Notes under the pieces: generated by a model
What the model was told of the DNA's origin: nothing
Seen by the model: only the letters and a program-made list of their open reading frames with translations
Databases searched by the model: none
Source of the DNA: Bogoriella caseilytica
GTDB taxonomy: Bacteria; Actinomycetota; Actinomycetes; Actinomycetales; Actinomycetaceae
Reading direction: 5' to 3'
Length of the DNA: 64,000 nt
Assembly: GCF_003752405.1 (NCBI RefSeq)
Contig: NZ_RKHK01000001.1
Span: 2,232,001 to 2,296,000 of the forward strand
Shown: piece after piece, positions 1 through 10,251 of the stretch
Position numbering within the stretch: position 1 is the stretch's first letter
How the letters are laid out: each line of letters starts with the position of its first letter
Translations under genes and position numbers: made by a program

Positions 1-923
1 TGGGCCTCGTCCACCCAGAACATCAGCTCGCCCACCGAGGGGCGCACCTGCATGAGGTACAGCGCCACGGTGGTCACCGCGCCGAGGGTGGTCAACTCGG
101 CATTGATGAGCCAAGCCCCCCACACCAGCGCAACGGCAACCGGCAGCATGAAGGAGATGCCGAACCAGAAGAACAGGGTGACGCGCATCCGCAAGGTCAC
201 CACCTCGGTGTCCCAGGCCTCCGCGAGCACCTCATCGGTGCGGCGCCGGCGGCGCGGGCCGAGCGCCAGGGTGTCCGTGGCTCGGGCCTGCTCCACCGAC
301 TCGGTCAGCGTGCCGTTCATCGCGGCCCAGGCCTGGGAGTTGCGCAGGTAGGCAGGGTTGGCTTTGCGCAGGTAGCGGCGCACCACGAAGACGATGATCG
401 GGATCCCGACCACCACGGCGATCGCGGTCAGCGGTGAGGCGATGACCGCAGCCACCACGGTGAGCAGGATGGTGGCAACCAGCACCAGCACGCGCGGCAC
501 CCCGAAACGGATCATCCACTGCACGCGGTCGACGTCGTTCGTGGTGCGGCCGATCAGGTCGCCGGTGCCCGCCTTCTCCACGGTGGACAGGGGCAGGTGG
601 GTCACGGCGGCCAGGAACTCTTCGCGCAGCTCCGCGAAGATCTCCTCGCCCAGGATCATCGCGTAGCGGTGCGCGTAGCGGATCAGCACGGCCTGGGCCA
701 GCACGGCGACCAGGAGGCCGATGCCCACGCGGTCGATGACGCTGACGGTGGTGCCCTCACTCACGGCGTCCACCAGGATGCCGAGCAGGTAGGGCACGGC
801 CAGCGCCGCGATGGCGGCCAAGGCCTGGAGCGTCACCACGCGCACGAGCTGCCCGCGGTAGCCAGCCAGGATCGCGAGGGAGCGCCCCCGGACAGTCGCC
901 GGATCGGCAATCGGCAGCTGCAT
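1..923 (-). CDS. ABC transporter, fused permease/ATPase, N-terminal part (cut by window edge)
   Basis: The first 307 codons read as a type I ABC exporter transmembrane domain. They contain several hydrophobic helices, a GDLIGRTTNDVDR stretch near residue 126 that matches the conserved coupling region, and a GELMFWVDEAQ-like segment at the edge. The nucleotide-binding domain lies outside the window. The ATG overlaps the TGA of the upstream ABC gene as TGATG, so the two are probably translationally coupled and form a heterodimeric exporter. The substrate cannot be told from the sequence; drug, lipid or peptide export are all possible. Confidence 0.85.
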   Translation of the reverse strand, partial: MQLPIADPATVRGRSLAILAGYRGQLVRVVTLQALAAIAALAVPYLLGILVDAVSEGTTVSVIDRVGIGLLVAVLAQAVLIRYAHRYAMILGEEIFAELREEFLAAVTHLPLSTVEKAGTGDLIGRTTNDVDRVQWMIRFGVPRVLVLVATILLTVVAAVIASPLTAIAVVVGIPIIVFVVRRYLRKANPAYLRNSQAWAAMNGTLTESVEQARATDTLALGPRRRRRTDEVLAEAWDTEVVTLRMRVTLFFWFGISFMLPVAVALVWGAWLINAELTTLGAVTTVALYLMQVRPSVGELMFWVDEA

Positions 924-2821
924 CATCGGCAAGCTCCTTCGGTCTCGTGCTCACGGGTGAGCTGGTCGACAGCGGTGATCTCGTCCTGCTCCTCCTGTTC
1001 CTCCTCGACGTCGCGGGTCACGACGGCGCGGTAACGCGGCACCGTGTCGATCAGCTCGCGGTGGGTCCCGCGGGCGGCCTCATGGCTGACGCCGTCCGGG
1101 CCCGACTCGAGGAAGACCACCTCGTCGGCGTGGTCGAGCACCAGGGGCGAGGCGGTGACCACCACGGTGGTCAGCCCGGCGCGGTGCGCGGTGAGCCGGT
1201 CGGCGATGCGGGCCTCGGAGTGGGCGTCCACGGCCGAGGTGGGTTCGATGAGTACCACCGTCTCCGCACCGGTCAGCACCGCGCGCGCCAGGGCCACGCG
1301 CTGGCGCTGGCCACCGGAGAGCGAGCGGCCCTTCTCGGTGATCTCGCCGTCGAGTCCTTCCGGCATGGACTCGAGCACGTCGTGCGCGGCCGCGACGTCG
1401 ATCGCCTCGAGCAGGCTGGCATCGGTGCCGGTGTCGCGCACATCGAGCTCGTCACGCAGCACGCCGGAGAAGAGCTGCGGCGTGGCATCGGCCACCACGA
1501 TGCGGCGGCGCACCTCTGCCACGGGGAGCTCGCTGAGAAGCACCCCACCGTAGGAGACGTCGCCGTCGTGGTCATCGAGCCGCCCCAGGCGCTGGGCGAG
1601 TGTGGCCGCGTCATCGGGCGTACCCGACACCAGCGCAGTCATGCGCCCGGGGGCGAGGCGCACGCCGGTGGTCAGATCCACCAGCTCGCGGGGGCGCGAG
1701 TCGGTGGCAACCAGCGGTTCGCCGTCGGCCGCCTCGGACTCGGCCAGGCTCCCGGCGGCAGGCTGGGTGGCCAGCACCCGGGTCACCTTCCTAGCGCCCA
1801 CGCGGGCACGGGTGAGGATGGTGAGGAACTGCGTCGCTGCCTGCAGGGGCATCGTCAAGAATGCGGTGAAGCCGTAGAAGGAGACCAGCTGGCCGGGGGT
1901 GATCTCGCCGGTCAGTGTCAGGCGCGCGCCGAACCACACCACGGCGACCACGAGCAGACCGGGGAGGAGCACCTGCAGGCCCTGCAGCAGGGCGGAGGTG
2001 TGCGCCACGCTCACGCCGGCGGCACGGACCCGCTGGGACTGCTCGGCGTACCGGGTGGAGAAGGCGTCCTCGCCGCCGATGCCACGCAGCACACGCAGGC
2101 CGGTGACGGTGTCGGCGCCGAGCGAGGTCAGCTTGCCGGTTTCCTCGCGGTGCTTGGACTGGCGGGTGTGCAGTGGCTTGATGAGCAGCGAGAGTGCCGT
2201 GGCCGTGACCGGGAGGCCGATGAGCACCGCCAGGCCCAGAGCGAGGTTCTGCTGCAGCACCACCACGGCGACCACGAGGTAGGCGACGACGGCCCCCACC
2301 AGGCGCGGCAACAGCTCGTAGAGGTTGCCGATGTGGTGGGAGTCGGTGGCCACGGTGGAGACGACCTCACCGGTGGACATCTCCTCGGTGACGGAGTCGC
2401 CAGTGCGGGTCACATGGTGGCCCACGAGCCGGGAGGTGCGGAAAGCGCCGTTGAGCCAGGCGCCGATCTCCCCGATGTGTCCCACGGCAGCGGCGGCGGC
2501 ACCGAGGATGCCGATGCCCACCAGCCAGGCCACCGAGATGAGCAGCTCGGCGGAGAGGCCGCTCTCCAAGCCGTCGTCCAGGGCGCGGCCGAGCAGGAAG
2601 GGCACGGCTGCGAGGGAGGCGGCCTCGATGATCGCCATGATCAGGGCGAAACTGAGCAGCCCCTTCTGCCGGCCGGCAAGCCAGGCCAAGTAGCGCGAGG
2701 GACGCGTGAGTGGGGGATGGCCGGGGTGGCCGGAGAGGGGTTCGAGCACGAAAAGGAGCCTAGGCCGCACCACTGACACTGAGCGACGGATTTTCCGATC
2801 TCTGGATGATCTGTCGCTCAC
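923..2821 (-). CDS. ABC transporter, fused permease/ATPase with a degenerate nucleotide site
   Basis: This 632-aa half-transporter has an N-terminal six-helix exporter domain (about residues 50-330) and a C-terminal ATPase domain. The signature LSGGQRQR is intact near residue 500. The Walker A position near residue 400 reads SGTPDDAAT, without the GK-S/T core. The Walker B region reads VVLIEPTSAVD, with Ile where Asp is expected. In heterodimeric exporters one partner often has such a non-catalytic site and pairs with an active partner, here presumably the overlapping downstream gene. The start is a GTG without a clear Shine-Dalgarno, and an in-frame GTG about 15 codons later is possible. The acidic C-terminal tail is probably cytoplasmic. 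Confidence 0.88.
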   Translation of the reverse strand: MSDRSSRDRKIRRSVSVVRPRLLFVLEPLSGHPGHPPLTRPSRYLAWLAGRQKGLLSFALIMAIIEAASLAAVPFLLGRALDDGLESGLSAELLISVAWLVGIGILGAAAAAVGHIGEIGAWLNGAFRTSRLVGHHVTRTGDSVTEEMSTGEVVSTVATDSHHIGNLYELLPRLVGAVVAYLVVAVVVLQQNLALGLAVLIGLPVTATALSLLIKPLHTRQSKHREETGKLTSLGADTVTGLRVLRGIGGEDAFSTRYAEQSQRVRAAGVSVAHTSALLQGLQVLLPGLLVVAVVWFGARLTLTGEITPGQLVSFYGFTAFLTMPLQAATQFLTILTRARVGARKVTRVLATQPAAGSLAESEAADGEPLVATDSRPRELVDLTTGVRLAPGRMTALVSGTPDDAATLAQRLGRLDDHDGDVSYGGVLLSELPVAEVRRRIVVADATPQLFSGVLRDELDVRDTGTDASLLEAIDVAAAHDVLESMPEGLDGEITEKGRSLSGGQRQRVALARAVLTGAETVVLIEPTSAVDAHSEARIADRLTAHRAGLTTVVVTASPLVLDHADEVVFLESGPDGVSHEAARGTHRELIDTVPRYRAVVTRDVEEEQEEQDEITAVDQLTREHETEGACR

Positions 2822-2875
2822 ACCTGACGGCCGGCCACCGGTACCTCGGCGAATGCTGCGGCGAGGCCTCCGGGT

Positions 2876-2893
2876 GGCTCTCTAGAGAGAGCC
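2876..2893 (-). terminator. Possible hairpin between guaA and the ABC operon
   Basis: Complementary 8-nt arms (GGCTCTCT and AGAGAGCC) are separated by two bases. They lie just after the guaA stop and about 55 bp before the ABC start. There is no T-tract. It could be a weak terminator or a processing hairpin. Confidence 0.3.
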
Positions 2894-2909
2894 CGGGCGA
2901 GCGCCCGCC

Positions 2910-4529
<1,620 letters not shown>

Positions 4530-4533
<4 letters not shown>

Positions 4534-4985
4534 GAAGCCAGGTTAGCCGTCTTGCGGGCCCGGTCGATCAGCCGGGGCAGATCCTCGGCGAACCACTGCG
4601 AGGCGCGCCGCTCCATGACGAAGGACAGCACCGGCACCACACCGGCGAGGACCAGGAAGACGATCCGCTTGAAGGGCCAGCGCATCACCGACCAGAGGTT
4701 GAAGACCGCGGCCAGGTAGATCACGTAGATCCAGCCGTGCGCGAAGGGGACCCACTCGATGTAGGGGACGACCTCTTCCCAGCGGATGACGTACTTGATG
4801 ATCATCTCGACCACGAGGATCAGCAACATCACGCCCGTGACGAAGGCGAGGGCGCGGTAGAAGCGGAACGCCGTGCGGGCCTTGCGTTCCCGGTCCGCCA
4901 CGGCGCGCGGCTGGTCCGCGGACTGGGGCGCCGGGGCTGGCGCCGAGATGGCGTCTGCTGCCTGGGGGGTGTGCTCGTTGCTCAC
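4530..4985 (-). CDS. DUF3817 family integral membrane protein
   Basis: The 151-aa protein has a charged, Ala/Pro-rich N-terminus followed by three hydrophobic helices and a conserved-looking [12 protein letters not shown] segment. This matches the DUF3817 family, which is common next to guaA in actinobacteria. Its function is unknown. I chose the GTG at 4985 because it leaves a typical N-terminus; the frame is open about 50 codons further upstream, but that part is low-complexity and overlaps a hairpin region. The stop overlaps the guaA start. Confidence 0.8.
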
Positions 4986-5027
4986 GGGAGTGCAGTCTAC
5001 GACGCGCTGTAGTGCCCGCGGGTGCCC

Positions 5028-5118
5028 CTCTACGGCGTTTGTGCTCATTCGACGTCGGTATGGCCGCGTGGGGAGCGACTCTTTCCGACATCTCGTGAGC
5101 ACAAACGCCGAGGTAGAG
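5028..5118. repeat. Long imperfect inverted repeat, probably terminator-like
   Basis: A perfect 14-bp arm pair (GGCGTTTGTGCTCA at 5034-5047 with its complement at 5096-5109) is extended outward by CTCTAC/GTAGAG and inward by GACGTCGG/CCGACATC with one G-U pair. It lies between two minus-strand genes, downstream of the 5146-5517 stop and upstream of the DUF3817 start. It could end transcription of the PspC operon. Confidence 0.6.
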
Positions 5119-5145
5119 CCCGACGCCGGAGCCCGGGACAACCGC

Positions 5146-5517
5146 TCAGGAGGCGGGGCTGCGTCGAGTGAGGCCGGCGATCAGGAGGCCGAATGCGGCG
5201 GCGACCAGGATGGCGGCGGTGCCGAGCTGAGCATCGAGGCGCAAGCCGAAGCCGGCGGCAATGGCCCACAGGCCGATCAGCGTCATGATGATGCCGAAGA
5301 CCAAGGTGCCGCTGCGGACCCGCCGGGCCACGGGAGGTGGCGTCGTGTTGGCTGCGGACCACACTTGCGGCGTCTCGTCGGTGGTGAGCTCGTCCTCAGC
5401 CGGCGCGCTGGGCAACCTCTCGGTCTCAGCAGGACCGGTTGCCGTCAGTTCAGTGGTGGCTCCCTCTGGTGTGCCGGGCGTGGCCGGAGACAGCGGGGTG
5501 GTGTGCTCGGTGTTCAT
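5146..5517 (-). CDS. Small membrane protein of the PspC operon
   Basis: This 123-aa protein has a 65-residue Thr/Pro/Ala-rich hydrophilic N-terminus and two predicted membrane helices near the C-terminus (about residues 70-90 and 97-115). It starts five bases after the PspC-domain gene, so the two are very likely cotranscribed. I do not recognise a named family. The context suggests a role in the same envelope-stress module. Confidence 0.75.
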   Translation of the reverse strand: MNTEHTTPLSPATPGTPEGATTELTATGPAETERLPSAPAEDELTTDETPQVWSAANTTPPPVARRVRSGTLVFGIIMTLIGLWAIAAGFGLRLDAQLGTAAILVAAAFGLLIAGLTRRSPAS

Positions 5518-5522
5518 GGCGT

Positions 5523-7226
5523 TCAGCCCTCTCGGATTTCGATGAGACCAGTGCGGACGACGACCTCGAGAATGAGGACCGGTTCCTCCTCCTGGGCCAG
5601 GGGGTTGCGGTAGGTGCCGGAGACGAAGCCGCCCGAGCCCCAGTTGTGCGAGTAGCCCGTGGTGGAGCGGCCCACCTCGTGGGTCCAGCCGCTCTGGGTG
5701 TAGCCCTCGATGGCGCCCAGGGCCACGTCGGTCTCGATCACCACCGGGATGTCCTGGGGGATGGTCAGCTCGGCCACACCGGCGCCGACGGCGACGGGCA
5801 CGGTCAGGGGCAGATCATCGGCGTCGTCGAGGTGCAGGCCGGTGAGATCGAGCTCGAGCATCCCGGCACTGACCGAGTACCCGCCCTCGGCGTCGGCCGG
5901 GAAGGCCGGGCGGGCAATGTGCTCCCCGAGCGTGACGGCGCTCTCGTGGCGGGCGACGCTCGGGATGCCCACGGGAATGAAGGCTGTGAGGATCGAGATG
6001 GGCAGCAGGAAGATCAGGGCGAAGGTTCCCAGCACCGTGAGCCCTTTGCCCCGGCGTCCGCGGAAGGCCGAGACGATGAGACCGATGCCGATCACGGTGA
6101 GGATCGCGCCGAAACCCATCAGGGCGACGTTCAGGCCGTTCTCCGGTGTCGCTGCGATGCCTGCGGCTTCAGCGATCCGGTCCCAGACTGCGAGAGCGGC
6201 CAGGATCAGCAGCGTCGTCGCCAGCACGATGCTGACCGTGGCGCGGCCGGGCCCCGGGACGCTGGGTTTGGGCGGCGGGGGTGTCCACGCCTGCGGGGCA
6301 GGTCCAGGCCCGGGAGGCATCGGAGGCACATGACCAGGCCCAGAAGGCCCGAAAGGACCCTGGGGCCCGTTCGGCGTGGCAGGACCCTGCGGCGTGGCAG
6401 GACCCTGCGGCGTGGCAGGACCCTGCGGCGTGGCAGGACCCTGCTGGGGAGCAGGAATCTCCTGTGGCGCGGGACCCTGGGGTGCCGTGGTCGCGGCGGC
6501 ATTGCTTCCGACGTGGACGTCGGTGGCGGTCGGGACGTCGGTGGCGGTCGCTGTGGCTGTAGCACCGGCATCGGTCCCAGAAGAGGCCCATGCGGGTGCC
6601 GGGCCGGGCGCCGGGGGCGCCCACGGTGCGCGCTCCACCGGCTGTCGCGACCGGTTGTCGGCGAGGACGACGGCGCAGGCCACCAGCGTCAGGACCCCCG
6701 TGGCGAGCGCGGCGGCGTAGAAGGACCATCCGCTATCAGTCCACCAGAACACTGGCCGGCTCAGCCCGATCAGGGTGAAGAGGATTGCGCCCACGAGGGC
6801 GACGTCGAAGGAACCTCGGGTCGCTTCCTGCAGGTGGATGCGGCCATCGCGTTCCTCGGGCAGCAAGGCCCAGCCGAGACCATAGAGGAGGACGCCGACA
6901 CCGCCGAAGACGGTGAGAACGACGAGCAGTCCGCGAACGATGAGCGGGTCCAGCCCGGTGCGCCGGGCGAGGCCGCCCGCCACGCCGGCGATCCAGCGTT
7001 CCTCGGTGCGCACCATTCCGGAGCCGCGGAGGGAATCGAAGAGGGACGGCCGCTCAGTGGGGCTGCCCCAAGCGTGAGGCGCGCCGCCTGGGCCGGACTG
7101 TGCGCCGGGACCGGACTGTGCGCCGGGACCGGACTGCGCGCCGGGACGGAATTGCGCGGAGGCGCCGGCGCCGCCGGGCTGTGCGCCGGCCTCCGGACCT
7201 GCGGAGTGGTCGTATGTCGTGTCCAT
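5523..7226 (-). CDS. PspC domain membrane protein with LiaF-like C-terminus
   Basis: The 567-aa protein has a PspC domain near residues 68-125 (ERWIAGVAGGLARRTG, then a hydrophobic helix and LGWALLPEE). More membrane helices follow, then a long Pro/Gly/Gln-rich linker, then further helices and a soluble C-terminal domain resembling the LiaF/cell-wall-active-antibiotic-response fold. Two stretches of 18-nt tandem repeats encode low-complexity linker. It is divergent from a histidine kinase and response regulator gene pair, an arrangement like LiaFSR, where the membrane protein holds the kinase inactive. That role is inferred. Confidence 0.82.
   Translation of the reverse strand: MDTTYDHSAGPEAGAQPGGAGASAQFRPGAQSGPGAQSGPGAQSGPGGAPHAWGSPTERPSLFDSLRGSGMVRTEERWIAGVAGGLARRTGLDPLIVRGLLVVLTVFGGVGVLLYGLGWALLPEERDGRIHLQEATRGSFDVALVGAILFTLIGLSRPVFWWTDSGWSFYAAALATGVLTLVACAVVLADNRSRQPVERAPWAPPAPGPAPAWASSGTDAGATATATATDVPTATDVHVGSNAAATTAPQGPAPQEIPAPQQGPATPQGPATPQGPATPQGPATPNGPQGPFGPSGPGHVPPMPPGPGPAPQAWTPPPPKPSVPGPGRATVSIVLATTLLILAALAVWDRIAEAAGIAATPENGLNVALMGFGAILTVIGIGLIVSAFRGRRGKGLTVLGTFALIFLLPISILTAFIPVGIPSVARHESAVTLGEHIARPAFPADAEGGYSVSAGMLELDLTGLHLDDADDLPLTVPVAVGAGVAELTIPQDIPVVIETDVALGAIEGYTQSGWTHEVGRSTTGYSHNWGSGGFVSGTYRNPLAQEEEPVLILEVVVRTGLIEIREG
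6373..6444. repeat. Four perfect 18-nt tandem repeats inside the PspC gene
   Basis: The unit GGCGTGGCAGGACCCTGC occurs four times in a row. On the minus strand it encodes repeated QGPATP hexapeptides in the proline-rich linker. Copy number may vary between strains by slippage. Confidence 0.95.
7093..7146. repeat. Three 18-nt tandem repeats near the PspC gene 5' end
   Basis: The unit CCGGACTGTGCGCCGGGA is repeated three times, the third copy with one change. It encodes a Gly/Pro/Ala/Gln/Ser repeat in the N-terminal tail ahead of the PspC domain. Confidence 0.9.
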
Positions 7227-7348
7227 GCCCCTACTCTTCTCCGCCGTGGTGCCCTCGAACTATCGGGTACTACCCTGATCGCACCCTGAAAGGCGCGCGG
7301 CTGTCCCTGATTGTGCCTCGCAGACCTCCCTGAGCGGCCGCCGCGCGT
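7227..7348. promoter_or_regulatory. Divergent promoter region of the PspC protein and the histidine kinase
   Basis: This 122-bp spacer separates the two divergent transcription units and must hold both promoters. I could not identify a convincing operator in it. Confidence 0.45.
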
Positions 7349-8611
7349 GTGACGATGACGCGTGTGAACCCCATGCCACCCGAGCGTCCCGCCCTGGTCC
7401 GCCCCCGCCACGGGCGCATCCTCGGTGGCGTGTGCGCGGGGTTGGCGGCCCACCTACGGCTCTCGCCCACGACCCTCCGGATCGCCTTGGCGGCCAGCAC
7501 ACTCGTGGCCGGTGCCGGAGCCCTCTTCTACCTCTGGCTCTGGCTCACCGTCCCAGGGATGAAAGCGGGTCAGGAGGAGCGCTCACCGGCCCTCGCGCGC
7601 TTGGCGCCGCGCCTGCGTGAGGCGCAGAGCGACGGGCGCGTCCGTGACCTCTCCGTGGCGGCGGGGCTCCTGGCGCTGGCCGCCATCGTTCTGTTCATCC
7701 ACGGCTGGAGCAGCCCGCCGGCGTGGCTGCTCCCCGTGACTCTGGTGGCGATCGGTGCCGCCATCGCCTGGCACGAACTCGTGGCTTCCCGGCGCGGGGG
7801 AGCTGGTCGAGCCCGGATGATCGCCGCCGTTGCTGCCGGTATCGTTCTGGCGGTGGCCGGATCGGTCGTCCTGCTCGCTCAGGGCCGGCAGGTCGGAGAA
7901 GTCCTCACCGCCATCGTCGGCGGGTTGGTCATCGTCCTCGGCGTGGTGATCGTGCTGGCTCCCGTGCTGCTCCGGCTGCTCAGTGAACTGGGCGAGGAAC
8001 GCGCGGCACGCGCCCGGGAGGCCGAACGGGCTGACATAGCCGCGCACCTGCACGACTCCGTGCTCCAGACCCTCGCTCTGATCCGATCCCGATCCCACGA
8101 CGACGACGTCGCCCGACTTGCCCGGGCGCAGGAGCGGGAACTGCGCACCTGGCTCTACGCCGATCGCCCCGAGCCCGGCACCTCGGTCGCGGACGCCCTG
8201 CGCACCATGGCCGGCGAGGTGGAGGACATCCACGGGGTCCCCATCGACGTCGTCACGGCCGGCGATGCGGTGCCCGATGCCGGAACCGAGACGCTGACCG
8301 CTGCGGCACGCGAGGCATTGAGTAACGCCGTCCGTCACGGGCAGGCGCCGGTGAGCCTGTATGTGGAGACCTCGCCGGAGGCGGTGGAGGTCTTCGTGCG
8401 CGATCGCGGTGAGGGCTTCGACCTCAACGAGGTGCCCCCGGATCGCTACGGCGTGCGCGAATCGATCATCGGGCGCATGGAACGCCACGGCGGCAGCGCG
8501 TGGGTGCGTTCGCGCGAGAGCGGCACCGAGGTGCACCTGCGCATTCCCCACCAGACAGCACGCAAGCCGAACGCGGAGACCGAGGCGCACACCGGTGCCG
8601 AGAGAGGATGA
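7349..8611 (+). CDS. Sensor histidine kinase with N-terminal PspC domain
   Basis: The 420-aa protein starts with a PspC domain (GRILGGVCAGLAAHLRL near residue 22) and has further membrane helices. A HisKA_3-type dimerisation helix follows, with the phospho-acceptor His near residue 234 in AHLHDSVLQTL, and then a HATPase domain (EALSNAVRHG, DRGEGF). This is the NarL/LiaS class of kinase. It probably autophosphorylates in response to envelope stress and passes phosphate to the response regulator eight bases downstream. GTG 7349 is used as the start; ATG 7355, GTG 7364 and ATG 7373 are also in frame. Confidence 0.9.
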   Translation: MTMTRVNPMPPERPALVRPRHGRILGGVCAGLAAHLRLSPTTLRIALAASTLVAGAGALFYLWLWLTVPGMKAGQEERSPALARLAPRLREAQSDGRVRDLSVAAGLLALAAIVLFIHGWSSPPAWLLPVTLVAIGAAIAWHELVASRRGGAGRARMIAAVAAGIVLAVAGSVVLLAQGRQVGEVLTAIVGGLVIVLGVVIVLAPVLLRLLSELGEERAARAREAERADIAAHLHDSVLQTLALIRSRSHDDDVARLARAQERELRTWLYADRPEPGTSVADALRTMAGEVEDIHGVPIDVVTAGDAVPDAGTETLTAAAREALSNAVRHGQAPVSLYVETSPEAVEVFVRDRGEGFDLNEVPPDRYGVRESIIGRMERHGGSAWVRSRESGTEVHLRIPHQTARKPNAETEAHTGAERG

Positions 8612-8618
8612 TCGAGGG

Positions 8619-9320
8619 ATGAGCGCCACCAACTCTGCTGACAGCCCCGCGCTGCCAGCGACGATCCGTGTCCTGCTCGTGGACGATCACGCCATGGTGC
8701 GGGCCGGTGTCCGCGCCGAGCTCACCACGCACGCCCCGGATCTGGAGATCGTGGGGGAGGCGCAGGACGTCGAGGGCGCCATCGCCGCGGTCCGCGAACT
8801 GCGACCCGACGTCGTCCTGCTCGACGTTCACCTGCCCGGAGGAGACGGCGGTGGAGGTGCGGAGGTGGCCCGTCACTGCCTGGCCGAGGCCGACTCGCCC
8901 TCCCGGTTCCTGGCCCTGTCGGTCTCCGATGCCGCCGAGGATGTGGTGGCCGTGATCCGCGCGGGGGCACGCGGCTACGTCACCAAAGCGATCAGTGCGA
9001 AAGAACTCGCCGATGCGGTGCGCCGAGTGGCTGCCGGTGACGCCGCCTTCTCGCCACGACTGGCGGGCTTCGTGCTCGATGCCTTTGGTACCGGGGCCGG
9101 CGATGTCGCAGCTGCTGATGACGAGCTCGATCGGCTCTCAGCACGCGAACGCGAGGTGATGCGGTTGATCGCCCGCGGCTACTCCTACAAGGAAGTCGCT
9201 GCTGAACTCTTCATCTCGGTCAAGACCGTGGAAACCCACGTCTCGGCCGTGCTGCGCAAGCTCCAGCTCTCCTCGCGCCACGAACTCACCCGCTGGGCCG
9301 CGGCGCGCCGCCTGCTCTGA
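8619..9320 (+). CDS. NarL/LuxR-family response regulator
   Basis: The 233-aa protein has a receiver domain with the DDH acidic pocket, the phosphorylatable Asp near residue 68 in VVLLDVHLPG and the conserved Lys in GYVTKAIS. A C-terminal LuxR-type helix-turn-helix (LSAREREVMRLIARGYSYKEVA) follows. It is the partner of the PspC-fused kinase and probably controls the divergent PspC operon. The ATG at 8619 has GAGGG just upstream and lies eight bases after the kinase stop. Confidence 0.93.
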   Translation: MSATNSADSPALPATIRVLLVDDHAMVRAGVRAELTTHAPDLEIVGEAQDVEGAIAAVRELRPDVVLLDVHLPGGDGGGGAEVARHCLAEADSPSRFLALSVSDAAEDVVAVIRAGARGYVTKAISAKELADAVRRVAAGDAAFSPRLAGFVLDAFGTGAGDVAAADDELDRLSAREREVMRLIARGYSYKEVAAELFISVKTVETHVSAVLRKLQLSSRHELTRWAAARRLL

Positions 9321-9356
9321 GCCCGAGCGCCGCGACTGAGCTCGAGCGCCGCGAGC
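9318..9356. repeat. Short direct repeat after the response regulator gene
   Basis: A sequence close to GAGCCCGAGCGCCGCGACT occurs twice in tandem with one or two changes. It lies in the gap after the response regulator stop. No function is evident. Confidence 0.5.
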
Positions 9357-9383
9357 CCTTCTACGACACAACGTAGTGACAAG

Positions 9384-9389
9384 TAGTCT
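9384..9389 (+). promoter_or_regulatory. Likely -10 box of a leaderless transcript
   Basis: TAGTCT lies seven bases before the ATG at 9397. No Shine-Dalgarno fits between, so transcription probably begins at or next to the start codon. Confidence 0.5.
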
Positions 9390-9396
9390 GGAAACC

Positions 9397-9744
9397 ATGA
9401 ACACTCTCGCTGGAATCCTTGTTGTCCTGCACCTGCTGAGCTGGGCGATCGTGCTCGGCGGAGCACTGGTGTCGTTGCGCGATCCCAAGCTCCCCAAGGG
9501 CGTCCTCCATGGAGCCCTGATGGCACTGCTCACCGGCATCCTGCTGGTCGGTCTCTACGAGATGGCCGACATCGCTGCCATCAACCACATCAAGATCGGC
9601 GTCAAGCTGATCCTTGCGGGCGCGGTCACCGCCCTCGCGGCCTATGGCTCGTCCCATCAGGAGAAGGTCAGCCGTGGCTTCCTCGGCGCGCTCGCCGGTC
9701 TGACCGCTGTGAACGTGGCGATCGCGGTGCTCTGGACCGGATAA
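9397..9744 (+). CDS. Small four-helix integral membrane protein
   Basis: This 115-aa protein has four hydrophobic segments (near residues 3-25, 38-55, 65-82 and 92-113) joined by short polar loops. I do not recognise a named domain. The next gene begins eight bases after its stop, so the two probably form a unit. The ATG is chosen because the protein begins directly with the first helix and a -10 element lies just upstream. Confidence 0.75.
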   Translation: MNTLAGILVVLHLLSWAIVLGGALVSLRDPKLPKGVLHGALMALLTGILLVGLYEMADIAAINHIKIGVKLILAGAVTALAAYGSSHQEKVSRGFLGALAGLTAVNVAIAVLWTG

Positions 9745-9752
9745 ACTGAAGC

Positions 9753-10235
9753 ATGCCCTGGTGGGGAGAGCTGATCGTTGGCCTGGTCGTTGTCATTGGA
9801 CTGATCGGCGCGGTCATCCAGATCTACCCCGGCAGCGTCATCCTGCTCGGTGGCATCCTCGTGTGGTGTTTCTTCACCGGCGGATCGGTGGCCTGGTGGG
9901 TCGGGGGCATCGCCACGGTCGCCGTGGCGGGGGCCTATCTGTGGCGATTCCTGTTCTCCTGGAAGTACCTGGCCGATGCCGGCGTACCCAATCGCTCGAT
10001 GATCATCGGCGGGCTGGCCTCGATCGTGGGCTTCTTCGTCATCCCCGTGATCGGGCTGGTCGTGGGTTTGGTCGCCGGAACGTATCTCGCCGAGCGCGTC
10101 CGGTTGAAGGATCACACGAAGGCGTGGCGGGCCACGGTCGCCGCCCTGAAGTCGACCGGTTGGTCGATCCTCATCGAACTGGCCGGCGCGCTCATCGCAA
10201 CCGGGGCATGGATCACTGGGCTGATTCTCACGTGA
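9753..10235 (+). CDS. DUF456 family membrane protein
   Basis: The 160-aa protein has Gly-rich hydrophobic segments characteristic of DUF456, including IQIYPGSVILLGGI near the N-terminus and a repeated Gly-Leu-Val motif (IPVIGLVVGLVAGTYLAE). Its function is unknown. The sequence TAAACT spanning the previous stop codon lies five bases before the ATG, so a separate leaderless start is possible in addition to readthrough from the upstream gene. Confidence 0.82.
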   Translation: MPWWGELIVGLVVVIGLIGAVIQIYPGSVILLGGILVWCFFTGGSVAWWVGGIATVAVAGAYLWRFLFSWKYLADAGVPNRSMIIGGLASIVGFFVIPVIGLVVGLVAGTYLAERVRLKDHTKAWRATVAALKSTGWSILIELAGALIATGAWITGLILT

Positions 10236-10251
10236 TCGAGGCGGCGCACAG

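Noticed and set aside
5439-7289. A long plus-strand open frame opposite the PspC gene
   Set aside because: The minus strand has a recognisable PspC domain and membrane helices. The plus-strand product is Gly/Arg-rich without motifs.
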